From Mansonella perstans (lineage: Eukaryota; Nematoda; Chromadorea; Rhabditida; Onchocercidae), in contig JBAMDO010000577.1 in NCBI GenBank assembly GCA_037074765.1, positions 744,001 to 808,000 of the forward strand: a stretch of DNA of 64,000 nt, given 5' to 3'. Below, piece by piece: positions 1 to 13,884 of this stretch (position 1 is the stretch's first letter; every line of letters starts with the position of its first letter). The position numbers were made by a program, and so were the translations under genes. The notes under the pieces were generated by a model. It did no database searches and was not told where the DNA came from. It was given only the letters and a program-made list of their open reading frames with translations.

Positions 1-240
1 CAACGAAAAAAATCAATCATAAAGCTTTCTGGAGAATTTATAAAAAAATTCTCCTTTCGCTCGTTAAAAGAAAGTGCTTAGACAGCGCGACTGAAATTTG
101 AAAAAATTTAAGATGTTAAAATTATTTTAATCTATCAAAATCATGAGAAATTTAACCAAGTTCGATTCTACGTAATACCTATTGAACAACATGATGTGGC
201 ACGATTTATACAAACAAAAATGCAATAAATGTAATTTCAC

Positions 241-3200
241 CTGATGAAGAGTGCTGGAGGAGTAGCTTGCCATATGCCAGTTATTTTATTTTGACACCCA
301 TAATGGCACTGTTCAAAGATACGTCTAACGAACTTCGCTGTTACCTCAGATCTTCCGTTTTTTATCAAATTAAAAACGGCCAATCGTCGAAGTAAAGTAA
401 AATGTCTAATTCGATGACTTGTTGCTGATGAAATGCGTATATCTGGATAAAAATGCTAATCAGATTTATATGTTTGTAGTCAAGAACTTATCATTTATCC
501 GATGCATCTTCTTATGGCATCACGATTGAATGTCGATAAAGGTTCCTCTTTTTTCTTTAATTAATTTAATATCCATTTAAAATGCTAATAATTTAGACAA
601 GCCAAATGGTCGTAGTCGATTAGTTCCTTTTCAGCAATTGAAAATCTCATTAACATTCATTTTGCCCTGTCTTATTTATAATCTACCACAATAAAGAGTC
701 ATATTTTGTGAAGTTTTCATGTTTATTTTGCTGAAAATTCCTATTACAAGAGATTATGATTTCACGGAAGTATAAAACTAATACCTGTATACCAGTGGGC
801 AACAAAAGTCTCTGGATTACAAAAAAATTTGTTGTCTAGTGATGTTTTTTTTGGCAGTGAATGTCTCACAAATGAATCTAGCAGTGCTGCTCTCATCTCA
901 ACTGCTTCTGGTTTATCAATTATGCGCGCCAGAACATCCGGTGCTACAGAGAAAACCATGCCATGAATCCAATCAATAAGTAGATTTCTGAACAAAGTTG
1001 AAGAGTTTCAAAATTTTAAACGAACTTTTTCAAAACCAAATTTATAAAAGCTATCCCTTTTTTGAAAACCTAATGCATGACGATGAGCTTCGGAATCATA
1101 TCAAAATGAAAATGACAATGTAAAGTAGAGAATAAAAAATGCAAAATGCAAAATTCTAATAAATCTAGTGATAATGAAGCAACTAATCTTATAAGAAATA
1201 ATTAAAACAAAAATAAAGTTCACCTTGTGTCTGTCCACAATAAATCATCAAGAGCAAGCAATTTCGTTACTGTATTTAATATCACGGTAGTATATTTCAC
1301 TGTTGCTGGCACGGCAACTCGTGTTGAATTGTTCTTATCCATTAACAAACTACTATTAGCAACAAAATTTTCATGTCTGAAATATTTTCATCGATTTACT
1401 TTTACAAAATTACACAAATCAAATTTTAAATGTTGAAAAGACAAAAACCAAAATGGATATTTCACAGCGATATATTAAAGAAATGAACGACTTCGTGAAC
1501 AGTCATATAAATTATTAATTCGGTGGGCAGAGTCTGCTGAGTAACAATTAAATTGGTCATCTAATACCGGTATAAACAAAAAAAAAAAATGAAAAAAACC
1601 AGAAACTTACTTTTCACTATGTGCTTTGATAATGTAAAGTAGAGCATAATGGCAGCCAGGATAATTTATGATAAACTGTTTCCTAGTGATCGGTGTTTCT
1701 GTCATTATAAATGTAAAAAGACTTGGAGAAAGACCTATCATCTGAAAAGCATAAATTCCTTTAAGCAAAATTAATGATGATCTGAAAAAAAAAACATTTC
1801 GTTACAAAAGATGATAATTGATACACAAACCAAGAATAAAAGTGTTCAATTAAAATCGTGCACACTATAAAGACCGGAAATTTTAATGGTAGTAAAAACA
1901 ATAATACGAGTTCATAATAAAGCTATTAAATGTCCCAAAACAGAAAAGAAAAAAACCAACAGCAATAAGTGAATTCTTAACCAATCCAAGACTGTAAAGA
2001 GCTTTGAAATATACCATCAGTTTTTTCTCTATTATCAGACTATTGCTACAATACGTCTCCTCTTCAGTTGCTTGCAACATATTAAAGCAATCTGTAAATC
2101 CGCACACAAGAACTCGTTACAACCATAATGATACTGATTAATTAGTATAATCTGTATTCACGAACAAATAATCAACAATTAATGCATTCAAAATTATACG
2201 CACCAAATATATTTAGTGATTAAAAACCAGGTCATTGACGAATAAGCATGGAAATAGAAACTGAATCTTTACTTAGCTGCTACTTAATAATAAATTGTAC
2301 TGTGATCACGCATGAGATCTGAACATGAAGATTTTAAGTTTTCGGTTATTTCTTTGAAATTAAATGAAGAAATAAACCGATCCGAAATCTTCGCAGTGAA
2401 AAGACTACCTCAAGATATATGCACTTGTCAGAATACTGAATTGGTATAAAGCTTCTGTCAATTATAATTGCCGAAATTACAACAGAGTTAGTAAAAAAGT
2501 TTGTTTACGAGAAAGAAAAACTTACTTCGCACATTTTGCCGAACTGCACTATAAATTTTTTGAAGTGTTGACATATTTTTCGGTACTAGTAGCTTTCCTA
2601 AAACATCGCCATATGCTTCCATAACTTCTTGTGATCTTGTAACAACATGATTCAAAGATCCACAATCACCAATAACATAATCCGCAATTTCCATCATCAT
2701 TTCAGGCGTCGTACTATCAATGATCTGCAAATAAATACTTTAATTTGATAGACGCAACTTTTCCTCTAGCTACATTTCAAACTCCATCAATTGAGAAATT
2801 TTGGAAAACTAGTACGGCTAACGAACAAGCTATGAGCTATTCCATATTCACTTTTTGAATGCTCCAATCTCACCATACTATTACTGCCATTGAGAACTTA
2901 AAACACAAAGTTTCAGTAATTTAGATGACAGTACATATTAAAATATAAAAGCAGGACATAAGATACAAATTAAGAAGCATGAAAAATAAATAATTCACCT
3001 TCCCACTACATTCAAGTATCTTTAACATAGATTTCTCGTTTACGGACGGATGCTCAAGCATTATTTTCAAAGCTTTCATTGAACTAATCAAAAAATCAAG
3101 CGTCGAATATGTTTTTAAAGCTATATAAAAAACTTCAGCCATATATCCAAACACAGTTCCAATTTTAGCAACAAAAACGCTATCAAGATAAGTTGATAGT

Positions 3201-6200
3201 CGACCGATGCGTCCAAAAACCTTAAAAAATTTACAGTAACCATCACGTAAAATTTAAAATAACTTTTACGAATTCAATACAAACAGTTTATATATATATA
3301 TATATATATCAACGAACCACAGGATGTCTATGTATAAAGAATACAACGAAGAGAAACACAAATATCATGAAACTTTTTTTTTAAAAAAGTCTTGAAACAA
3401 CAACTCTAATGATCTCTGTGAAATACAACCTTCGAACACGCTTTTGAAATAAACAAATAATTGAATTTTTTTAAATTTGAAGTTTTCCGGAAACTAAGCA
3501 ACAAACTGGAATATAAATAAAACCTTGTCAATAAAATCTGCTACAAGTGGATTGACAGGAGTAATCATTACTTCGAGCATTGTTATTAAAGCCCGCAAGA
3601 TTGCGGCCGTTTTTGCGAGTATATTTTCTGCTTTCGATCCATTCATTTTGATATCCTGCAAATTAACAAAAGAGAACTTGGAAAATAATCACTTATTGAA
3701 AAATGCGAGGTAAACAGTCTAAAGTGAAATGTCATAAAGTTATAAAGCTTTTATAATGTAATTCAGAATATACAGTAAAATTGCAGGAGAAATTCGAAAT
3801 TTGTCTTATATACAAAAATAATTAAGGCAAGAATTTGTCGGTAATAAGCTCTCAACAAATATCAAACTGTCATATATACTACTTTGGCCTCCAATAAAAG
3901 TTTTTCTGATTCTTAAGGCTACCTCAATATATGCACTTGCATCATCAAGGAATTGTTTCATAAGTGTTATTGCAGCTGGTACAGCACTATGCCAGTAGGG
4001 ACGCAGCTCAACAAGCGTCTGATGGCATTTATTTAACACTGCAACCGGTTGTTCTGGTTCGATATACCAACCTACCGTGAAATCGACTACATCCTGAAAA
4101 AATTGCTATATCAGTCAAAGCGTAAATTCTATGCCAAAATAAATCAAACCAAAAATTCTATACCAAAATAAATCCTATCTCCAACTCTTCCCAAAATCCA
4201 AAATCAGAATACAGCAACATGTGCACAAGTGTACTTTTAAAAAGTAGCAATTTTAAAAAAATAATAAACTGCCACTGGTGATTTACTGGCTATTTGATCA
4301 CTTCAGAGAAAATAGCGCAAAAAGTAAAGGATCCCTGCATAATAAATAAAGCAACGAAATTCAAATGTACATAAGCACAACCACTAATATGGAAAGGCAG
4401 CTTGGGCATTGTTAAAAACACGGTATATTCCAACTCTTCAACTTCATAATTTCTTGTGCGTTTGATAAAAGGATATTACCAAGCACAAAAAACAAACAAA
4501 CACAATAAACTAACATCAAAACTATGTTTAAAGATTGCAGGAAAGTGTTTGGAAACAGCTAAACAGGTATCCAACAATGATATAAGCACGATAGAAGAAT
4601 CGTTAACTTCAAGCCAATTCTTCATTGCAGTCATAAGAGCCTAAAATTGCTATGAAAAATTATACAATATCTGAAATACAAGAAAGTAAGACATGAATTA
4701 TATTTTGGTAAAACATAGAGTTAAAAAATCAAAATATGCTCATAAAAAAATGTGTGACAGAAAAAGTTTGTAATCTGAATATGATTCCCCGGTAAAAAAT
4801 AAATAGCGTGCAAAATAGGCATAACATACATCGACATCCTGAGGCTTAATACGAGACTGCCATGCAAAATTTCCAATCAAATTCAATGATGAGAAGACAG
4901 CCTTCAATATCAGTGCTTTGTCATCTTCATATTTATCAGGGATAAGCTTTGCTTCACTCAGCATTACTTTTAGATATCTGAAATCGAAAAAAATTTCTAC
5001 CAACAAAAGACAAACAACTACTGTCATCCAAATTAACCTAAGAGTGTGAGAGATTTCTTGAATCCGTCAAAATTGTACTGATTTACCAATTTTTAAAACA
5101 AATAAATCTTCTAATACAAAAGGCCATCAACTTTGATAAACTTCAAAAAATGGAAACAGTAGACAAGGAAAAGTAAATATCATTTGTTACGAACAAAAAC
5201 TGGAAGAATTGTACATAACAACAGAACAGGAAAACTTTCACAGTGAGAGCATTAGCAATGAAATCATAAGACATTAAAAATCGCTACAATTCGTAGACTT
5301 ACTCATTATATTGTGAAAACATGATACAGCCCAAAGATCCAAGACAATCAGAAACAGAGCGTTTCAATTCGAACTGCTGCCGAGTTTTAATGCAATATAA
5401 CAAATCTTCGACCACCTTCTTCCAATCACATCCAATATTCTGTAAAAAAAATCCGTTATGCGCCGCAGTAATTTTTTACCTCTTTTGAAAAACTTGACAA
5501 CTAACGGAGCTTCGTGAATTTTTTTGAAATTATAATTTATAAAACAAAAAATGCACTATTACTGTCATATTCATTATTACATTACCGAACTCAATGGCAG
5601 CTAGCATATAGAGAAAATTATAGTTCACTATTCCGTAACACATAAACTTTTTCACTAATAATACATACAGCAACATCACTAGCAAGTGTCAACGCCTCTT
5701 GAAGTTGTTCGCATGCAGCAATCCGCTCATCTCTGGAGTAACCTTTTTTATCGTTCACAATCTGAAATCAGCAAAACTAACATCAATTCTAAAAATGAAC
5801 ATGAAACTGACTTTTTTTTTTATCACCTACAAGCAATGTAACCAAATGTATTTTTTTCGCATTATGTTCTGCAATTAGACCAAATTGACCATTTAAGCTT
5901 CGACATGGATGCTCTAAATGTTATGAATTTAAAGAGGAAATAAAACTGAACTAAAAAATTGCATATTTAACGTAGAAACTAAATAAAACTAATGACTTTC
6001 ACTTTGTTTGATAATTTCCTCAATGCGACACAAATCAACTATGCAGCAGCGTTAATGTGTTAAAAATGCTTAATTCTTTTCAATAATTTTCTTACCACGA
6101 AAAGCAACCGCTTAATTAAAATAATGTTTACTGATTGTTTAGTTCATTTTTTGTCCATTTATTAATTTTTTTGTTTATTTATTGATTTAGATAAATTTTG

Positions 6201-6321
6201 TAAAAGTTTTCTAATTCCATTGTTATAACAAAATTCAGATTTATTTGCAAATACGAACCCGATACACGAGACTTTTTATTTCTACATTCCTCGGTTGCTG
6301 CACTTCCATGCTACCATTCAT
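241..6321 (-). CDS. smg-1: SMG-1 nonsense-mediated decay kinase, N-terminal part (3' end outside the window)
   Basis: SMG-1 is a PI3K-related kinase that phosphorylates UPF1 in nonsense-mediated mRNA decay. Fourteen minus-strand exons were placed: 6259-6321, 5669-5761, 5303-5439, 4830-4977, 4515-4640, 3923-4093, 3524-3655, 2999-3220, 2526-2724, 1961-2091, 1611-1741, 1224-1376, 785-987 and 241-442. All phases agree and give about 703 residues. The strongest match is exon 3923-4093 (DVVDFTVGWYIEPEQPV, then WHSAV...FLDDASAYIE), which parallels the DIVDLLVGWHID block of animal SMG1. Exon 1611-1741 (MIGLSPSLF, YALLYIIKAH) and the end of exon 1961-2091 (GLVKNSLI) also parallel SMG1 in the same order. 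These are helical-repeat regions; the kinase and FATC domains would lie to the left, off the window. The ATG at 6321 is chosen because exon 1 ends in IKSLVYR, joining in phase to IVNDKKGYSRDERI. Its donor (GTTCGT) is weak, so the start is less sure than the rest. I could not place an in-frame exon in bases 1-240. Confidence 0.88.
3289..3309. repeat. (TA)n microsatellite in an smg-1 intron
   Basis: An uninterrupted run of about ten TA dinucleotides. It lies in the intron between the smg-1 exons 2999-3220 and 3524-3655. It is probably length-variable and has no other evident role. Confidence 0.9.
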
Positions 6322-9300
6322 AGCACCAGATTATCTAGCTAATCTTGCCTTACACCATCTCAATAGACGTGAGCAAACATAGCGCTGATTCATGCGACCC
6401 ATGAAATAATTTAGCTGCCTAGGAATAAAATAATCAAACTTCAACTTCAACACAAAGATACATTTGAATATCAATCTTATAGCTAATTCACTGCAGTAAA
6501 ATTTTGCACATTTTGTAGACAAAATAAATGCAAATGAAAAAAAATTATAAATGAATACAAGAATTCAAGTTCATAACAAAATTTAATTTGCACAATGTAA
6601 AATAAACAAAGTGCATTAAAACTAAATATATGTAACTAGCATGAATGAAACAATTACTGTTCACTAAATAAAAAGTTTCCTAAGCATCTATCTGCCAAAA
6701 TTTCTAAACGCTCACAAGTAATTTAACTTTTGCCGAAAGAATGCGATACGAAAGTACAAATATATCTCAAAATAAATATAATTACAGAGGTTACAATGCA
6801 TTGATTGGTAACAAACAACACAGGCACAGAATAAAATGGAGAGGATAAAAAGCACAGGATGAAATACACTCTTCCAATACTTCCCTTCGGTCATATTTAA
6901 TTTTTCCACACATGTTGTAAAACTCCTACTCTTCCCTATTGTTCGCTAATTTTTTTTTTTTTTTTTTAGTAATTTAGGGTTTAAAGAATTTTTGATGTTA
7001 AAATTGTCAAGAAAAATTTGTGCCAACGTGGAATCAAATATTACATTTAACAAACTCCGCCTTTTAAGATATCGCGATAAAAACAACGATGTACTGCTGA
7101 TCACTTTTAGTGATAATGATAAGATAAATCAATGGATATATGAGACAATCAGTATGATGTATACATGATATATGCATCTTTCCACTGACGTAGTCTAACT
7201 TCGTGCTCTTAATGATTTACTACTTACTAGTAATACTGAACTCAAGGATTAGGAAAAATAGATAACAATCGAGCAAGGAATAACTGATGATCAATAATTC
7301 AATAGAGAGGTCAAAGGTCGATGAGAGTAATTAAAAGAGATGATTATCATGAAAACAAATGCAACCTAAAAATTATTCATCACATTTCACATTCCCTAAA
7401 ATTTTCGAATGCTCCTCAAATAACACCAATCGATAATCCCTTCATCAACACTCAATATCGACAACATACAACCAGGAAATCCTCTTGTACTTTCGAAAAA
7501 CATTCGATCCGCCAGCTAGCAGACCAATTTAATATGCTACAATGATAGGCAACTATACGAGAACTGAAATCCGGCTGAAGCAAAAGGCAAAAATGAGTTA
7601 CAGTATCTTCTACCGTAATGAAACAGACTACTGTACTATATGATAAATAGTTATAGCAAATATAATAATCCTATAATAAAACAGTAATAATAGCAAGATT
7701 GTTTTAGTAGCAATAAGATCACAAATAGTGATCATAGTAGTGCGCTGTAATTCAGTACAGCAGTTACAATGCCGATTTCAGGAAAAATATTTCAGGAAGA
7801 AAAAGAAACGATAAAATGAAATTTTTTTAAAAAATTTCATTTCAATTATTAAAAAATAATAATTGTATTACTAAAAATTTTAATAATCTAATTATCAAAA
7901 GTTTCCTAATACACATTTAATTTAGATATTTTCAAAATATTTTTATCAAAGCTCTCGACACGGTAATTATCTTTTTAAATGAATGAATCATTGCAAAACT
8001 CATATGTTAAATTTATAAATAATCGAAAGGTCAGAGCGATTAAGGGGAAAATTATGACTTCCAGGAAGAGGTCATAATTTAAGTGCGTACATAAAATAAT
8101 TGCCGATTTGTTAAATTTGAAAATATGGTAGTTAACTCTGTGTAAAAAGTAAAAAAAGTATGATAAAAAATACGATCATATGATTTAAAATTTAGAAGAT
8201 GTTGTTATTCCTTCAAATCTTTCAAATCTTCTTCTCTTTTCCTTGCAGTTCTGACTTTATAGCATAAATCCTCCTATTCATCTGATAAGTTCACTTTCTA
8301 TTTTGATTTGTTTTAAGTTATAATGAAATTATTATCAAACTGCTGACGTCTAATGATTATTGTCGTCGATATCCACACTGACATTGTAAAATGCAATGAA
8401 TTGAAAAAATCTCACCGGCATCATGATTAATCATTAGGTTTAAATTTGTCTAGTATTTATTCCTCGAAAAAACTGAACACTAATCGTGATGTGTCAGTTG
8501 ATCCGAAATACTAATTATCATCATTGGTTTGATTTGAATGAGCACTTCAAAGAGGTCATCGACGACACTTCAACCGTCGTTCTCTTGTGGTGATGCAGGA
8601 GTTATAATTTATATTGAATTCTAATTTATATAAAAAATTGTGTTGGTGGTATTTATATTTGTGTTAAAAAAAAACTGATAAAGAATTTTTTGAAAATTAG
8701 TGAAACCTTAAAGTGATATGACCTTAGCGATATATTACCGCATAGCTCGTTCATTTCAGGAAGTTCCCAATATTTGATCACGAAAAAAGCAAGTCCAAAA
8801 ATTTTTGCTTCGATAAATGTGATAAAAATTCAAATTTTAGCTATATTTCTTGCCACATTTTTAATTAGTGAAAATTTTAATACACTATATATTCAAGCAG
8901 AAATAACATTTCAGACGAATATTAATATTATTATTGGTTATTGTATGTTCCGAAGATTGGTGTCGGATTGTTAATTATCTGTAGAGAAAATCTCCTCCAG
9001 TCTTTTCTCATTATTCATAAATAAAAAAATGAAATATGATATCGTAGAATTTTTAGTTCAATAGTTAGTTAGAAAAAATGTCTCTCAACTCGATGATCTT
9101 TAGTGACAGTATTCCAACTGCAAAAAATTTCCACATTTCCAAGTATTAAACTTTTTTCAAATTATCCAATTAAGATGAATACGAAGGTAGCAAAGGTGAA
9201 AGTTGAAAGCAAAATAAGTCAAGTAATAATTTCGGAGCAATGGTGGTATGTTTACTATTTTATCATACATAGTTGAACATAGCACTGATAGGTTAATAGA

Positions 9301-12300
9301 AATAATACATTTCCATCATTTTCAATCTCTTCTTGCTTTATTTGTGAAAATCTGAAAAAAAAAATCTGAAATTGAACAGCATCAAATTATATTCCTCAAT
9401 TAAAGATTGCTTATTTGATAAGTCAACAATACCTTTTCAGGTATTGTTGCCTATTTAATATAAAAACCAAGAATGAGTTGATAAAAAGTAAAATTTTTCA
9501 ACAGCCACTAATATAGAGGTTAGAGGCCACAAATGCGAAACTGATTTGTTAATGAATGACATGCAATTTGTTTTAGACTAATCGTTTCATTCTAGCCTAG
9601 TTATTAGAATTTGAAGAATTAACATGTGTCAAGTGTGATGTTTTTGTTCCTTCATCAGGACTGAAAAGCTCTTAGAAGGAATTTGATTAAATAAATCCTC
9701 AGCAAATCATATCTGGCAATTTTTCGTCAATTTGGCTGAGAAATATGCCTAATTGAGTTCAGTTCCAGCTAACTTAAATATATAACAATGACCCGCTTGG
9801 CTCACATTGTTTGTTTTTAAATGGATCAATTTTCGTAACTTTCTCTCTTCAAGCTTTCTCAATCCATACATGAAATAAACGCATACTAGTCATCAATTGG
9901 ATTGTTTGCATTTTAATCTAATTAGTAATTTGGATAATGTGTTAAAAGTTTGAACAAAGATTCGAACGGTCAAATTTAAGATAATATGGAAATTGAATGG
10001 ATCTTCAACTGAGTTCGCCAGGACCAACTTTCTTTTTCTACATAAACTCATCCTTATGGATAAGTTAATGCTGAAGAAACTGATAAGGATGCATAAATGC
10101 AAGATAATTTCCTATCACAAGTTATCTTTGCAATTTCAAAATTTAGAATGAACTTTACTTTTTTATTTAATAACGAAATCGATTCATTTATTTCTTTGTT
10201 CAAACAGTTGATTAAAATTTTCATTTGTCATGGTTTTAATTTTAAAAAGTATTGGTAAAGTATTTGCAAAAAAAAAAGATCGTAAAGAAATCTGACAATT
10301 TTCAAAAGCTAATATAAATTGCAAAAAAATCAGCGGCGCTTAAATAAAATCCATTACGGCGCATTTTTGGCACTTATGACAAGTCATTAAGCTCTATTTC
10401 GGATTTCAGATTTTCATCATTTTATCATCTGCGGCATTACTACACTACACCTCTAATCTGCTGATTTATCAATTCTAATTTCTATCTTTTGACACTTATA
10501 ATTTTTCTTTTATATTAATCTTGTGAGTGTTAATGAGGTCTACTACTTACGTAAAATAACACGCATTATTAACTTGGCTTACTAGTCTTGGCTCTTTTTC
10601 GACTATGTTAAGCATTTAATTCTTACTCATTTTTCACGAAAAAAAGGCAATCTTTAAATTTCAATTTCTATTAATAGTCATTTCGATGACACAAAATCGT
10701 TGGGAATTTCCATTTCATCATTAGTTCAATTATATGTTTCACTTAAATGCATGGATGAAATCGTCTTGAGATCATCAGAGAAGTTAAACTTGGATCAAAA
10801 TATTAACGGATACATATCAGAAACAGATATTATATTATCAAAATTTGTGTAAAGTGAATTTTGATATTCGTTGCAATAGTAACCTAAAAACACTGCTGCT
10901 TTTGCTATGCATAATTATTTACATAATCTCGATTACAACTGAAAGTTATGGCTATTTTTAATTCGGTGTTCCTGACGATAATATTATGAAAATCTTGAAA
11001 GGACCTAGAGCTCAAGTTTTACATCAGCAAAAGTAATACCGAACTATTATTGTCAATAACAGTCCATAATTCAATAATTTGAAACAATAAATGATTGGAT
11101 ATCTTCAATTTGCATTTACAAACTCACTGAATTACTAATCATGACTTATGCCTGAATTAAATTTCAATATAAATGAATGTCAGTTGTATTTTAATTCATT
11201 CGCTTTAATTTCTCTCAATTCATCATTCAACCTCAGCGTTCAGTTAAAATATTTTGTTTTCAATGCAGTCAAACAATTCTAATAATTTAGAAGGGACATA
11301 AGTTAAATAACACTATTTAAATGAATTTTAAAGATCAAATAAAGTAGAAAAGCTAATGAAAAAGTCTTAAAATCTACAATTATTACAAAAAAATCAAATT
11401 ACATTTTTTTTTTTTTTTTTTGCCATATAAAACTTCAACTGTTCATATGCCATTTTAACTTGTTTTACTTCCATTTCGATGACAAATTTGGCAGCCAGCA
11501 TTATGAAAATGCTTTTGTTGGAAAATTCAGAAATTTTGCGCTGATATGATACTATTAAAAGTAGTTATCATTGATCGACTGATAAAATGATAATGAGAGG
11601 CTTTAAATTATAACACTCAAGAAATTGCTTCACTATAATGCAATTAAACTTATCTTAGGGATGACTACAAGCTGCTTGCAATCTTGATTGGAAGTAATTT
11701 TCATTTCTTTCTTTTACCTTATCATTACTTTAAATCACTGGAAATTATTTTAAAAAAATCATGAAGTAATGAATTCGAAAAAATTTTCATATATTAAAGA
11801 ACTCAGCAATTATATTGCCACAAATTTTTTGCTTACAGATTCTATGCGATATTGTTCAAGCAGTGAGAAAGAATTTCAATATTTTTCAAATTTCTCCTTT
11901 TAATTCTTTGTAATGCAGTCTTCTGTCTTTTCATTTATTAGAGAAATAATTGATTGTTGGAATGTTTCAATGTTCACTGAGCCAGAAAACATGTGATATT
12001 AGCTAAAATATTCCTGCATTTCTTCTGCTTGCATGTAAAAATTAACTTAATTTCATTAGATTAAGAGGTTATAGATCATTATAATTTCAATCATTTCCCC
12101 ACACAGAAAAAACAATAAATTGTAATAATTCAATTCATGCAATGTTTTGCAACGGTCATTGCAGAATTAAAAAAACGAATGCAACGGTCATTGCAAAAAT
12201 CGAAGTCTAATGTATCGTCATTTTAATTTTTTCACGAATTATTTTTTTAAAAATGTTTTTCTTTTGCAGTAAAATTTTCAAGCTTTTAGCGATTAACTGA

Positions 12301-13027
12301 AAAGCATGGAATTGTATTGAATTAAAATTTATACGCTTCAAATTAAATTTGTTTTGAAGTGCCTCTGGGACTTTAGGCTTGTGATAGCATTACATTAAGG
12401 CTGGAAGATGAAGGTGTTTTGAAGAAAATGACAGAAAGGAAGAATTTTCGTTTTACTCAAATGACATATTTAGGGTTAATTGTCTCAACAAATGGACAAC
12501 AACATGGACTTGTTTACATTGTTTCAGAAATATGGAAATGCTTGAATAATGCTTTTTCTGCTGTTTTTAAATGAATAGTTAGGAAAAAAAAGATTATTTG
12601 AATTTTTTTTCTTTGATCTTTAGGGAATCAGCAGCAGTTGTTCAGCTCATTATCAACATTTAATTTAGATGATCGATTAGTGTTTAACCAATTGTTGATT
12701 GATAATTCTTTGTAAGCAATTGTTTGTTTTTTACATGTTTTTTTTTTTTTAAATTAAATAAATTTTCCATCCATCTAGTTTGAAAATTTAAAATCGAAAA
12801 TAAACGCAAACGTTTATTTCGATGAGAGGTTTCTTCAATTTCAATAAACTATAACAAAATCCATACCGCATTACTTTTTGGAAATCATTTCTTTTTATTT
12901 TCATCATATTCAAATTCATTAATATTTCCAATTATGACACAGTTAATTTCAAATGATTGTAACTGCAATTTACTTGACTTTTCATTTAATTAGAAGCAAA
13001 TTGCATGTTTCAGATGCAATTGACATT

Positions 13028-13100
13028 ACTCAAAGAGAAAGAGAGGAAGAGAGAGAAAGCGAGAGAGAGAGGAAGGGAAAGGGAGAGACAGAGAAAGATA
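13028..13100. repeat. Purine-rich (GA)n-like simple repeat
   Basis: About 70 bases made almost wholly of G and A on the plus strand, with interrupted GAGAGA and GGAA runs. This is a polypurine tract in the gene-poor stretch. Confidence 0.85.
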
Positions 13101-13755
13101 TTCTGTGGAAATGAAAATGATGAAAGTTTTGAAAAGGTAAAATTCAGTAAACAACAAACATGAGTGAGAAAATTTTGTACAAGAACTTGAAAATAACTTT
13201 TCTATTGTATCTATTCATTGTTAGCTCGAGAAATATGTCTTTATTTACTTTATTGATTCATTTCTATGTATATTTTATTCAAAAATGCTGATGGACTTCT
13301 GTCCATTTGATTAAACGATAGCAGCAAATATTGGACAATTATCTTTCATCTTTCCTTCCTTTTTTTGTTAGAACTAACACTTTGACAATTATGAACAAAA
13401 AGAAAAAAAAAAAGAATGAATTGTGCAATGAATGACATATTTTAGTAATTTTATTTCAAGCATCATCGTTATTACAGCAGACTATCGTCTCTCATTAACA
13501 ATAATCAATTTAAAATTGAGCTGAAAGAAAACAATAAAAGATTGTTAGCAATGCTAATGTTTTATTTGTTATCTTTTTCAAATAATAATAGTAATAAAAA
13601 TATTTGCTAAATGTGAAAAGAATTTGTTTTGTGCCAAAAAAAAAAAGGAACAAAGAATGAAAAAGTTGCAAATAATTGCAGTACGAATTTGGTATGAATT
13701 TGCTTAAACGATTCTAGTGGACATTATCTAGTTGAACATTAGCTCTTTTGAAAAA

Positions 13756-13884
13756 CAATCATATGATTGTGATCATATGATTGATATATTGATCATATGG
13801 TTGCTATATTAATCATGTTATTATTATATTGATCATATGATTATTATATTGATCATATAATTGCTATAGTGATCATATGATTAC
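13756..13884. repeat. Tandem repeat, about 21-24 bp unit built on GATCATATGATT
   Basis: Five to six imperfect units of the form GATCATATGATTNTTATATT follow one another. The core ATCATATGAT is nearly palindromic, so each unit could form a short hairpin. No gene is nearby. Confidence 0.85.

Noticed and set aside
1..90. Next smg-1 exon after a TTTCAG acceptor at base 91
   Set aside because: In the phase set by the previous exon the frame stops after four codons, so the exon is not supported here.
7321..7545. 74-residue forward frame upstream of smg-1
   Set aside because: No conserved content, no splice context and no homologue recognised.
9893..10102. 69-residue minus-strand frame in the gene-poor stretch
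   Set aside because: No recognisable protein features beyond a random hydrophobic start.
13756..13884. CRISPR-like array
   Set aside because: Units are directly adjacent and imperfect, with no unique spacers; this is a eukaryotic tandem repeat.
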